Below, piece after piece: positions 55,601-63,137 of a stretch of DNA of 64,000 nucleotides; within the stretch, counting starts at the first letter, position 1; the number at the start of each line of letters is the position of its first letter. The position numbers were made by a program, and so were the translations under genes. The DNA comes from Bryobacterales bacterium. GTDB lineage: Bacteria; Acidobacteriota; Terriglobia; Bryobacterales; Bryobacteraceae. The stretch lies in contig JADJWL010000002.1 in NCBI GenBank assembly GCA_016716385.1, positions 248,001 to 312,000 on the forward strand. The letters are read 5' to 3'. The notes under the pieces were generated by a model, which was not told the DNA's origin, searched no databases, and saw nothing but the letters and a program-made list of their open reading frames with translations.

Positions 55601-55847
55601 CAACTTCGGCACAGCCGGACGCAATATCATCGATGGACCAGGCACCCGCGCCTACACGGCGTCGCTCATGAAGATGTTCGAGATCACCGAAGGCCACCGG
55701 CTCCAGTTGCGCGGGGAATTCAACAACGTGCTCAACCACCCGGTCTTCGGGCTGCCCAACGCCGCCTTCGGGAACGCCGCGTTCGGGTTTATCCGGTCGG
55801 GCGGCGGCGGCCGTGAGACCCAGCTCGGATTGAAATACATCTTCTGA
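52635..55847 (+). CDS. Oar-like TonB-dependent outer-membrane receptor of the sugar-acid operon
   Basis: A 1070-aa protein with signal peptide LLRLSFLAGCFGVSLLAQ and a regulatory-like domain (GRIVGVVRDSSGAVIPNVTV, YVVTNLQIGSYEVSASTAGF). The plug region (FLLDGSDNTANFIG, FKVQTSNYSAEFGRAAG) and barrel follow, ending GGGRETQLGLKYIF with terminal Phe. It is clearly from another subfamily than the three tandem copies at 33-44 kb. It is the first gene of the plus-strand operon, 7 bp before the symporter, and presumably imports the operon's substrate across the outer membrane. Confidence 0.9.
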   Translation: MSGTLLRLSFLAGCFGVSLLAQTTTGRIVGVVRDSSGAVIPNVTVQVRSLGTNVVRETFTSADGDYVVTNLQIGSYEVSASTAGFKRFVQGPVPLAIEQTVRVDVTLQPGEVSESIEVTAGAALIETEQSSVSKVVDNQTIVQLPLTARNFISLGSLVPGTTAGAPGNSIVRGRQEGVALTANGQRAENNNFLLDGSDNTANFIGVVVVVPSIDAIQEFKVQTSNYSAEFGRAAGAIVNIAIKSGSNNLHGTAYEFLRNDKMDARDFFSPQRNPLRRNNFGGSLGGPVLRDKTFFFVNYEGLLERRFSFPGSIVPTPAQRQGDFSGGPAIFDPLSVTNNQRAPFANNRIPADRIHPASQRILPIWPEPNNPGDPARNFLGSFNNPLNRHQFHVRGDHYLTQSDQIMGRVSWTDTDDISRAVALGGQTTENAHKSGVVGWTRVLSPTMLNDLRFSAMDYNFNLLPDGLGTDYASQYGLPSFASREDIQRHPTISVRNMVGAGGGDTTPLLRREVFYQIVEQFTMTKSRHTVKIGGDIRLYRSNNFQPQSASGQYSFTGAYTAQRGGLYPHGFADFLLGTPQSQRILIPISYDATRINNGRVNLYVQDDWQIHSRLTMNIGLRWERDGNWFETQDRWAYIDFNNGDVVYPRTFRNPFTLPFQHRTEDIRSMKPPTNRAFAPRIGFAMRPFGDNRTVIRTAYGIFWGVPQGFILLNSASTPPPFFLRSEFNSGTTDPELRFGEFPGVSAENFIPRVPAVFTHDPRNFSNGYTQQWNFGIERQIGGNLAVSGSYVGNKATHLDRRWEGNPALPPGPGAIQGRRLFPHLGATVYQASNSFSTYHSLQMSAERRFSQGLQFLAAYTWSKSLDDTSTWSGLGGQESQFAQDPRRFDLEKGRSGFDLRHRFTLSYVYELPFRFSHRVVHGFLGGWQQAGIVTLQTGFPLTATVGGDIPNAGTRTTRPNLNGPGNLPSSERNIDRWFNTAAFTQPAAFNFGTAGRNIIDGPGTRAYTASLMKMFEITEGHRLQLRGEFNNVLNHPVFGLPNAAFGNAAFGFIRSGGGGRETQLGLKYIF

Positions 55848-55854
55848 GCCCGGC

Positions 55855-57339
55855 ATGACGGCGCTCGACTACACGATCCTGGCAGTCTATCTGCTGGGAA
55901 TGATCTCGCTCGGCGGGTACTTCTGCCGCGGCCAGAAGTCGCTGCGGGAGTACCTGTTGGGCGGGCGCTCCATTCCCTGGTGGGCGGCGGCATTTTCCGG
56001 CATCGCCACCATGGCCAGCGCGGTCGGATACCTCGGCGCGCCGGGTCAGGCGTTTCACTCCGACCTGACCTACTGGCAGTTGCGCCTGGCGATTCCTTTC
56101 GCGATTCTCGCGCTTTGCCTGCTGTTCATTCCGTTCTTCTACAAGCTCGATGTCTACACGGCCTACGAATATCTCGAGCGCCGCTTCGATCTGAAGACAC
56201 GGGTTCTGGCGGCGTCGCTGTTCACCCTGCTCAAGTGCGGGTATCTGGGCATCGTGATCTTCGCTCCCGCGCTCGTGCTGTCGCGCATGACCGGAGTCTC
56301 CGAACTCTGGGTCGTTGTCATCACTGGCGCGGTCACGACGCTTTATACGATGCTAGGCGGGATCCGCGGCGTCGTCTGGACGGATTCGCTGCAGCTCGGC
56401 GTCTTCGTCGGTGGCGCGGTGGCCGCGTTCTGGCTGCTCACGTCGCGGGTCGAAGGCGGTCTGACCGAGGTCTTCCGCGTTGCCGGCGACGAAGGCAAGC
56501 TGCGCATGGTGGATTGGTCACCCAATCTGACCACGGAATTCACCTTCTGGGGCGGCATGATTGGCGGGACCTTCCTGTTGCTCAGCCAGTACGGTGTCGA
56601 CCAGGCGGAGTTGCAGCGTTTTCTGACGACCACCTCGGTGAAGCACGCGCGGATGGCGGTCAGTTGGACCATCGTGGCGTCGGCCATCTACGGCAGCCTG
56701 CTGTTCCTGATCGGCAGCGCGCTTTACGTCTTCTACCTGCAGAATCCGGACAAGGGCGGATTCGCGTTGAATTCTGACCAGGTGTTCCCGAAGTTCATTC
56801 TCGAAGAGATGCCGCAGGGCATGCGAGGCGTGCTCGTGGCGGGGGTGCTGTCGGCGGGGATGTCGACGATCAGCTCGGTGTTGAACTCGCTCACCACGGT
56901 CGCGCTGCGCGACTTCCACCATCGCCTCTCCGGACACGAAGGATCCGTCCTGCTGGCGCGCGGCGTGACCGTGTGCTTCGGCGCACTTGGGACCGGGGTT
57001 GCGCTGTTCGGCGACTGGTTCGGCGGCATTCTCGTGGCGTCGGGGAAGATCTCGAACTTCTTTGGCGGGAGTCTGGTGGGGATTTTCCTGCTTGGTATGC
57101 TCGCACCGCGCGTCAATGGAACGGCGGCGTTCTGCGGTGCACTCACTGGCTTCGCCGCCGTCGCCCTCGTGGCGGCGCAGACATCGATCTCGTGGCTGTG
57201 GTACGGCGCCGTCGCCGCGGGAGTCGCATTCGGATCCGGGCTGCTCTATGGCGGGTTCTTCCCGGCGCCGCACAACGAACAACTCTACGGCCTGACGTGG
57301 CGCCACAAACGCCGTCTGGCCGCCGAGGAGACATCATGA
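55855..57339 (+). CDS. sodium:solute symporter (SSS family)
   Basis: A 494-aa inner-membrane transporter with about 13 helices. It has the SSS core RSIPWWAAAFSGIATMASAVGYLGAPGQAF and the family signature region GLLVAGVLSAGMSTISSVLNS (here MRGVLVAGVLSAGMSTISS). Such carriers take up sialic acids, sugars or organic acids with Na+. Neighbours suggest a sugar acid or sialic-acid-like substrate. It overlaps the next gene by 3 bp (ATGA). Confidence 0.92.
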   Translation: MTALDYTILAVYLLGMISLGGYFCRGQKSLREYLLGGRSIPWWAAAFSGIATMASAVGYLGAPGQAFHSDLTYWQLRLAIPFAILALCLLFIPFFYKLDVYTAYEYLERRFDLKTRVLAASLFTLLKCGYLGIVIFAPALVLSRMTGVSELWVVVITGAVTTLYTMLGGIRGVVWTDSLQLGVFVGGAVAAFWLLTSRVEGGLTEVFRVAGDEGKLRMVDWSPNLTTEFTFWGGMIGGTFLLLSQYGVDQAELQRFLTTTSVKHARMAVSWTIVASAIYGSLLFLIGSALYVFYLQNPDKGGFALNSDQVFPKFILEEMPQGMRGVLVAGVLSAGMSTISSVLNSLTTVALRDFHHRLSGHEGSVLLARGVTVCFGALGTGVALFGDWFGGILVASGKISNFFGGSLVGIFLLGMLAPRVNGTAAFCGALTGFAAVALVAAQTSISWLWYGAVAAGVAFGSGLLYGGFFPAPHNEQLYGLTWRHKRRLAAEETS

Positions 57340-59057
57340 CGCAGAACCGCAGACAGGCCATGGCCGCTCTCCTGGGTGGCATGGCGGGAGCCGCGTGCAG
57401 CCGTCCGGCCGCGCCGCGCATCCAGCCGATGAAGGAGATTCCCGCCGCGGCACGGGTCACTGCCGCTGAAGAATCGGGCTGGTACCACTCGGTCGCCGGC
57501 ATCGCCGAGGCGAAAGGCAACTTAATTGTGACCTACCGCCGCTCCGACGCGCACCGCGCTTCCGATACGTACATCATGACCGCGCGTTCGGAGGATGGCG
57601 GCCGGACCTGGAAGGATCACCGCCCGATCCATCACCTGAGCTGGGAAAACAACCGTGCGTGCTGGGTCGCACCGCAGTTGACGGCCCTGAGGGACGGGCG
57701 TCTGGTCCTGGTCGCAGACCGCGGCGAGAAGATTGACAAGGACGACTGGCCGATGCTCAGCCGCTGGCAGCAGAAGCCGCTTGGCATGTCGAACCACCTG
57801 TTCTGGAGCAGCGACGGCGGCCGGAACTGGGATGGTCCACACAGGATCGACGACTGGGGCGGCGAACCGGGCTACATCGTCGAACTGGCAGACGGGGCGC
57901 TCGTCTACACGCGCACCGAAGCGCAGCGTACCGAGAAGCTGCCCAATCCCTTGCCGCAATGGGGCGAATACTACTACCGCAACACAGCCGTCTTCTCGGA
58001 TGACGGAGGCAAGACGTGGAAACGGACAGCCATCGTCGCCGACGATCCGTACTACTCCGACTGCGAAGTCGGCCTCGCCGAATACGCCTCCGGCAAGCTG
58101 CTGGCCGCCACCCGCTGCGGGGACGCCGGCTCGCAATTCGGCCAGCCCAGCCGGCTCGTGTATAGCAGCGACTCCGGGCGCACCTGGGGCAAACCGAAAC
58201 TGGCGCCGTTCTACGGGCACCGAGTCATCGTCGGCAAACTGCAATCGGGCAAGCTGCTGGCGGTGTTCCGCAACGCCTGGGGCACCACGGGCAGCTACGC
58301 GTTCGTCTTCGACGCCGAAGAGAGCTTCGCCTATCAGCCGAACTCCTGGATCTGGGACGAATCGCGCTGCCGTCTGAGCGATGGCGCGATGGAGCTCGAC
58401 ACCGCGGACGGCCCCCGCGGCGCAGCCGAATTCACCCTGTATCCATGCGAGTCACTGACCAGTCCGGTCGAGGTGGAAGCCGATCTGCTGGTGCGCGAGG
58501 CGGGCGCCGACGCGTGCCAGATCAGCGCCGGATGCTGGGTGCGGTTCCGGCCGGACCGCGTCGAACTGGCCGACCGCCCGGAGCAGGGTTTCGCGATCGA
58601 CGCGACCCGCAATCACCGCTACCGCTTGGTCCGGGAAGGCGGCAAACTCACGATTCTGGTCGACGGCGAAACCAGGCTGGAGGCGTCCACCGAGGGCATC
58701 GCGGTCCGGCATGTCCGCTTCGGCAACCGGTATTCCGCACGCGGCGGCGCCGGAGCGCGCACGAACGGAGGGCGCTCCTACTGGCGGGCGGTCTCGGCCA
58801 AGGTACGCAATCCGAACGATCATGCCATCGAATGGAACTGGCAGGCCGATCGGGGTTTTCCCGATCAGTTCCGGCGTGACCGGCTCGTGCTGCTCGAGCG
58901 GAATGGCAGCTTCTCTCACGGCAACAACGGTTACCCGGATTGGATCCAGCAGCAAGACGGCACGATCCTGATCGCCGACTACACCAGTTCGGAACCACCC
59001 CGCGAACGGCCTGTTCTCCGGGTCTACCGCGTCACCGAAGCCGAGGCGAGCGCATGA
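57336..59057 (+). CDS. sialidase-fold (BNR repeat) protein 2, exported
   Basis: A 573-aa protein from the ATG at 57336 (MTQNRRQAMAALLGGMAGAACSRP), with a twin-arginine signal and a Cys that may be lipidated. Residues about 40-350 are an Asp-box propeller (SEDGGRTWKD, SSDGGRNWDG, SDDGGKTWKR, SSDSGRTWGK). Residues about 350-500 form a second beta-sandwich of LamG type (FTLYPCESLTSPVEVEADLL, YRLVREGGKLTILVDGETR). The last part returns to the propeller, so the sandwich looks inserted. Specificity is unknown. Overlaps flank both ends. Confidence 0.87.
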   Translation: MTQNRRQAMAALLGGMAGAACSRPAAPRIQPMKEIPAAARVTAAEESGWYHSVAGIAEAKGNLIVTYRRSDAHRASDTYIMTARSEDGGRTWKDHRPIHHLSWENNRACWVAPQLTALRDGRLVLVADRGEKIDKDDWPMLSRWQQKPLGMSNHLFWSSDGGRNWDGPHRIDDWGGEPGYIVELADGALVYTRTEAQRTEKLPNPLPQWGEYYYRNTAVFSDDGGKTWKRTAIVADDPYYSDCEVGLAEYASGKLLAATRCGDAGSQFGQPSRLVYSSDSGRTWGKPKLAPFYGHRVIVGKLQSGKLLAVFRNAWGTTGSYAFVFDAEESFAYQPNSWIWDESRCRLSDGAMELDTADGPRGAAEFTLYPCESLTSPVEVEADLLVREAGADACQISAGCWVRFRPDRVELADRPEQGFAIDATRNHRYRLVREGGKLTILVDGETRLEASTEGIAVRHVRFGNRYSARGGAGARTNGGRSYWRAVSAKVRNPNDHAIEWNWQADRGFPDQFRRDRLVLLERNGSFSHGNNGYPDWIQQQDGTILIADYTSSEPPRERPVLRVYRVTEAEASA

Positions 59058-59899
59058 CCCTCAGCGCCTTCGATCCCCTGCCCCGGGTTCTGTTCGCGGA
59101 CGACTTCGACAATGGACTCAACGGCTGGATCACGGTCATCGGCAACTACGAAGACTCGCTCGACTCGATCATTCCCGAGTACCAGGGCTGGCAGGCGCCG
59201 ATGCTGAGCAATCTCACGATGTGGGACACAGGCACCGCGGGCAGTCTGAACGGCGTCTACGCGATGAAGCTTGCCACGCGTCCACGCGAAGCCAGCATCG
59301 CCCACGCCATGAAGCGACTGACGAGCCGCCGGGCCGTGCGCGTGCGGATCGAATACTATTTCGCCTTCAAGCCTGAGCCATCGCGCATGCGGCTGCTCGA
59401 TACGGACGTTCGCTGCGTCGGCTTCGGCTTTGACATCCAGCAGAGCGTCCGCGCGGCGGAACCGCGCTACCGGACGCACCCCATGGTCCGCTATCTCAAT
59501 TGCTGGCAGGGGGATCGCGTGCGCCGCTGGCAGTACCGGGACACACACGAGTCGTTCCGTGACATCGGCGGGCGCAAGGAAATGGTTTCGTTCTGCCCGT
59601 ATACCTCCAGAGACTGGAAGGACCTGCCAGGCGCGGAACAGCCCCTCTGCTACAACGAGATCCCCACCAAAGTGAACTGGCACTACTTCTCACTGGATTT
59701 CGACCTGGCCACGGCTTCGTACATGCGTATGCAGTGCAACGATCACGAGTTCGACCTGCGCAGCATTCCGCCGATTCGAATCCCGGCGATGCCGAACCTG
59801 TGGTGCATGCTCCAGCCGCTCGTCTGGGTGGAGTCCGACACGGGCAACCGGGCATTCCTCTATATCGACTCGGCTGTTCTCTCCGCGGAGGCGTTGTGA
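59054..59899 (+). CDS. uncharacterised protein, beta-sandwich (possible DUF6772)
   Basis: A 281-aa protein from the ATG at 59054 in an ATGA overlap. No signal peptide. Its start LFADDFDNGLNGWITVIGNYED and the aromatic-rich body (WQAPMLSNLTMWDTGTAGSL, RVRIEYYFAFKPEPSRMRLL, WHYFSLDFDLATASYMRMQC) look like a concanavalin-like sandwich. I recall similar proteins being labelled DUF6772, but cannot confirm it. The gene is locked inside a catabolic operon, so a role in handling the substrate is likely. No catalytic motif can be named. Confidence 0.72.
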   Translation: MTLSAFDPLPRVLFADDFDNGLNGWITVIGNYEDSLDSIIPEYQGWQAPMLSNLTMWDTGTAGSLNGVYAMKLATRPREASIAHAMKRLTSRRAVRVRIEYYFAFKPEPSRMRLLDTDVRCVGFGFDIQQSVRAAEPRYRTHPMVRYLNCWQGDRVRRWQYRDTHESFRDIGGRKEMVSFCPYTSRDWKDLPGAEQPLCYNEIPTKVNWHYFSLDFDLATASYMRMQCNDHEFDLRSIPPIRIPAMPNLWCMLQPLVWVESDTGNRAFLYIDSAVLSAEAL

Positions 59900-60231
59900 T
59901 GGTCCGGCGAAGCCATACCTACGTTCTCGCTTTGAACGAACTGTGGTCCGGCGAGTTCGAAAGCGAGCCGTACGAAGTATCCTGGGCCGGCGAGGCTCTG
60001 ATCTTCGTGCGCACGCTCTGGTCAGAAGGTTTAGAGACCGCCCAGGCGCGCGTGCAGATCTCGCCGGACGGTGTCCACTGGTGCGACGAGGGCTCGATCG
60101 TCGAACTCGTCCCGGCGCCCGGGATGACGTTTCAGAGGGTGGACCGCTTCGGTGGATGGCTGCGGCTGGCAGGCACGCTGCCGGCGGGCGCCTCAGTGAA
60201 AGCGATCGCTTACGTTGTGGCGAAGGAGTAG
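59899..60231 (+). CDS. uncharacterised 110-aa protein
   Basis: It starts at the ATG at 59899 sharing one base with the previous stop (TGATG). No signal peptide or helix. The sequence is beta-rich and Trp-containing: HTYVLALNELWSGEFESEPYEVSWAGEALIFVRTLW, then WLRLAGTLPAGASVKAIAYVVAKE. It may form a complex with the 281-aa protein before it, since the two are translationally coupled. Function unknown. Confidence 0.68.
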   Translation: MVRRSHTYVLALNELWSGEFESEPYEVSWAGEALIFVRTLWSEGLETAQARVQISPDGVHWCDEGSIVELVPAPGMTFQRVDRFGGWLRLAGTLPAGASVKAIAYVVAKE

Positions 60232-60235
60232 ACCC

Positions 60236-61681
60236 ATGAGGACCGAATGGGGACATTTCATCGGAGGAGCGAGCGTCGCCGGCAGCGGCATGCTGGAGAT
60301 CGTCGACCCGGCGGTGGGTGAGCCATTCGCCTCAAGCGCGCGCGGAGCCGCGGCGGAGGTGGATCGGGCCGTCCGCGATGCCCAGCGAGCCTGGAAAGAA
60401 AGCTGGCGCTTACGTAAGCCTGCCGCTCGCGCGGAAGTGCTCTTTCGCCTGTCACGCCTCATTCTCGATCACCTCGACGAACTGTCGCGGATGGAGTCGC
60501 GCAATACGGGTAAGCCGCTGCGGTCGACCGAGGCAGAGGTCCGCCGCGCGGCGCGCTATTTCGAATACTACGCCGGAGCACCGGACAAGTTTTTCGGTGA
60601 CACAGGTCCGCCGGAGGAGAGTTTCCTCGATTTCACCTGGAACGAACCGCTCGGAGTGACCGCGCACATCCTGCCCTGGAATTTCCCGCTGCCTGTACTG
60701 GCCCGTTCCGTGGCGCCGGCGCTGGCCATGGGCAACGCCGTTGTGGTCAAGCCGGCCGAGCAGACCCCGCTCACCGCTCTGCGGGCCGCGGAACTGGCGA
60801 TCGAGGCGGGTGTTCCCTCAGGTGTATTCAATGTCGTCACGGGACTCGGCGAGGAAACCGGCGCGCCCCTTGTCTCGCACCCGCTGGTGCGCGCCGTCGC
60901 TTTTACCGGGTCCGTCGAGACGGGACGCGCAGTCCTGCGGCTCGCCGCCGAGCGGATAATTCCGGTCATGCCGGAGCTGGGCGGGAAGAGTCCGAATCTT
61001 GTCTTCGCGGACGCGGACCTGGATCTGGCGCTCGAAAACGCGATCCAGGCGATCTTCGCCAACAGCGGGCAGACCTGCATCGCCGGTTCGCGGCTGCTCG
61101 TGGAGGCGCCGATTCGGGAAAGCTTCGCCGCACGACTCGCGGAGCGCGCGAGGAGTCTGCGCCTCGGTCCAGGCGAGACGAATCCCGACCTCGGCCCGCT
61201 CATCTCCGAGGAACAGCGCAAGCGAGTCCAATCGTATTGCGAACTGGCTGTCAGCGAAGGCGCGCGCCTGGTCACCGGCGGCCGGAGGCCCGCACAGCCG
61301 GACCGCGGTTTTTTCTTTGAGCCGACCATCTTCGATCGCGTCGAGCCGTCGATGCGGATCGCGCGGGAGGAAATCTTCGGTCCGGTGCTCTGCATCCTGC
61401 CGTTCCGGGACGAGTCTGAGGCCCTGTCACTAGCCAATGACACCGGCTTCGGACTCGCCGCCGGCATCTTTTCCCGCGATCTCTCACGGGTTCTGCGATT
61501 GGCCCGCGATATCGACGCCGGACGTATTTTCGTCAATCAGTATCCATCCGGCGATGTCAACGTCCCGTTCGGCGGCAACAAGGAAAGTGGCTACGGACGG
61601 GCATGCGGCATCGAAGCACTCCGGCACTTCGTGCAGGTGAAGAGCGTCACTGTACGCTATGAAGGAACGCCGACATGCTAA
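60236..61681 (+). CDS. NAD(P)-dependent aldehyde dehydrogenase
   Basis: A 481-aa enzyme from the ATG at 60236, with AAGGAG 8-13 nt upstream. Catalytic residues are N149 (HILPWNFPLP), K172 (VVVKPAEQTP), E247 (MPELGGKSPN) and the nucleophile C281 (NSGQTCIAGSRL). It would oxidise the aldehyde left after aldol cleavage of a 2-keto-3-deoxy sugar acid, or the sugar itself. It overlaps the regulator gene by 7 bp. Confidence 0.93.
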   Translation: MRTEWGHFIGGASVAGSGMLEIVDPAVGEPFASSARGAAAEVDRAVRDAQRAWKESWRLRKPAARAEVLFRLSRLILDHLDELSRMESRNTGKPLRSTEAEVRRAARYFEYYAGAPDKFFGDTGPPEESFLDFTWNEPLGVTAHILPWNFPLPVLARSVAPALAMGNAVVVKPAEQTPLTALRAAELAIEAGVPSGVFNVVTGLGEETGAPLVSHPLVRAVAFTGSVETGRAVLRLAAERIIPVMPELGGKSPNLVFADADLDLALENAIQAIFANSGQTCIAGSRLLVEAPIRESFAARLAERARSLRLGPGETNPDLGPLISEEQRKRVQSYCELAVSEGARLVTGGRRPAQPDRGFFFEPTIFDRVEPSMRIAREEIFGPVLCILPFRDESEALSLANDTGFGLAAGIFSRDLSRVLRLARDIDAGRIFVNQYPSGDVNVPFGGNKESGYGRACGIEALRHFVQVKSVTVRYEGTPTC

Positions 61682-62361
61682 TGGGAGACCGCAGATTTCC
61701 AGCGGTGAAGAAGGGCCCCCTCCGCTCCCGCGTGGTCGAACTGCTCAAGGACGCGATCTTTTCGGGCCGCCTGGAACCGGGCGAGGCGTTGCGGGAGCTG
61801 CGCCTGGCGAGCGAACTTCAAGTGAGCCAGGCCACCGTGCGGGAAGCCCTCGTTCAACTGGAACAACTGGGACTCGTCGTCCGCCAGCCGAATCGCAGCA
61901 CGAACGTCACCCGCTTCTCGGCGCGTGAGATCGAAGAGCGCGCACAACTGCGCATCCTTCTCGAAGCCGAGGCGATGGAACAGGCGGCACGGAAGTTCAC
62001 CGGCGCGGACTATGCGCGGCTTGGAGAACTGCAGGCCGCTTTGGAAGAGAAGGTCTGGGGCGACGATCACTTCGGCCGCATCGAAGCCGATCTCGCTTTT
62101 CATCGTTCCATCTGGGAGCACACAGGCAACACCACCCTCGTGCGCATCCTCGACAACCTGACGGCCCCGTTGTTTGCCTTCACGTGCATTCTTCGCACAC
62201 GCAAACTTGTGACGTCACGCATGGTCGTCAATCCACACCAGCGCCTGATCGAGGCCATGCGTTCCGGCGACGCGGCGCTGATGCGGGAACGCATCCGGGA
62301 ACACATCGAGACATCGTACGCCGCCTTTCTGCGGGCGGGCGCGACAATAGGACTTACATGA
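61675..62361 (+). CDS. GntR-family transcriptional regulator, FadR subfamily
   Basis: A 228-aa regulator. The winged helix-turn-helix is at about 15-75 (LKDAIFSGRLEPGEALRELRLASELQVSQATVREALVQLEQLGL) and the all-helical FCD effector domain at about 85-215, with metal-ligand-like residues in IEADLAFHRSIW and NPHQRLIEAM. It sits inside the operon between aldehyde dehydrogenase and aldolase and probably responds to an operon intermediate. No perfect TGGT-N-ACCA-type operator was found by eye in the two promoter gaps. Confidence 0.9.
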   Translation: MLMGDRRFPAVKKGPLRSRVVELLKDAIFSGRLEPGEALRELRLASELQVSQATVREALVQLEQLGLVVRQPNRSTNVTRFSAREIEERAQLRILLEAEAMEQAARKFTGADYARLGELQAALEEKVWGDDHFGRIEADLAFHRSIWEHTGNTTLVRILDNLTAPLFAFTCILRTRKLVTSRMVVNPHQRLIEAMRSGDAALMRERIREHIETSYAAFLRAGATIGLT

Positions 62362-63137
62362 TTCGAAACCGGCTCAAAGAAAAACTCGCCGCGGGCGGCT
62401 CTGCCGTGGGCGTCGCGATCTCCATCCCGTCGACGGAAACCGTGGAACTGATGGCGCGCATGAACTTCGACTGGCTCTTCGTCGATACCGAGCATTCGCC
62501 GCTCAGCCCGGAATTGCTGGGACCGCTGCTGCAGGTGGCGCGCCTCGGCGACGCGACGCCCGTCGTCCGCGTCACCTGGAACGATCCTGTGGCGATCAAG
62601 AAGTGTCTCGACGTGGGCGCGATGGGCATCATCGTGCCGTGGGTGAACACTCGCGAGCAGGCCGAAGCAGCCGTCCGCGCGGCCCGCTACCCGCCGCAGG
62701 GACTGCGCGGCTTCGGGCCACGCTGGCTTGTGCTGGCGGGCGAGGACATGGTCGCGTACAACCGCGAGGCCAACGACGAGATCCTGGTCATTGTGCAGAT
62801 CGAGACGCTGGAGGCCGTCGAGAATCTCGAAGCCATCGTATCGACGCCGGGCGTCGACGGCTTCATGATCGGCCCGGCCGACCTGGCGAATTCCATGGGC
62901 TATCCGGGCGACTTCGCCAATCCCGCGGTCGAGGACATGATCGCGCAGATTGTCGAGCGCGGGCGCAAGGCGAACGCGCTGGCGGCGTACCCTTCAGCGC
63001 CGCCAGCGCTGTGCCAGAAGCGCCTGGAGCAGGGTTTCCGCATGGTCTGCACGGGCAGCGATCTTTCCTTGTTGCGGATGGGCGCGCAGTCGGTGCTCGA
63101 AAGCATGGGGAGGCCGCTCTATGTCCCGCGCGATTGA
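62358..63137 (+). CDS. HpcH/HpaI aldolase (2-dehydro-3-deoxyglucarate aldolase type)
   Basis: A 259-aa class II aldolase from the ATG at 62358 in an ATGA overlap with the regulator. Active-site residues are visible: base H46 in FVDTEHSPL, R71 in VVRVTWNDP, and metal ligands E149 in IVQIETLEAVEN and D175 in MIGPADLANSMG. It cleaves 2-keto-3-deoxy sugar acids to pyruvate and an aldehyde. This links the dehydratase at 50241 with the aldehyde dehydrogenase at 60236. Confidence 0.92.
   Translation: MIRNRLKEKLAAGGSAVGVAISIPSTETVELMARMNFDWLFVDTEHSPLSPELLGPLLQVARLGDATPVVRVTWNDPVAIKKCLDVGAMGIIVPWVNTREQAEAAVRAARYPPQGLRGFGPRWLVLAGEDMVAYNREANDEILVIVQIETLEAVENLEAIVSTPGVDGFMIGPADLANSMGYPGDFANPAVEDMIAQIVERGRKANALAAYPSAPPALCQKRLEQGFRMVCTGSDLSLLRMGAQSVLESMGRPLYVPRD

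Noticed and set aside
33132..55847. SusC/SusD-type polysaccharide utilisation loci
   Set aside because: No SusD-like lipoprotein lies next to any of the four receptors; the receptors are Oar/regulatory-domain type.
51427..59057. Sialic acid (nan) operon
   Set aside because: Sialidase-fold proteins and an SSS carrier are present, but NanA, NanE, NanK and NagA/B are not seen; a dehydratase-aldolase route is present instead.
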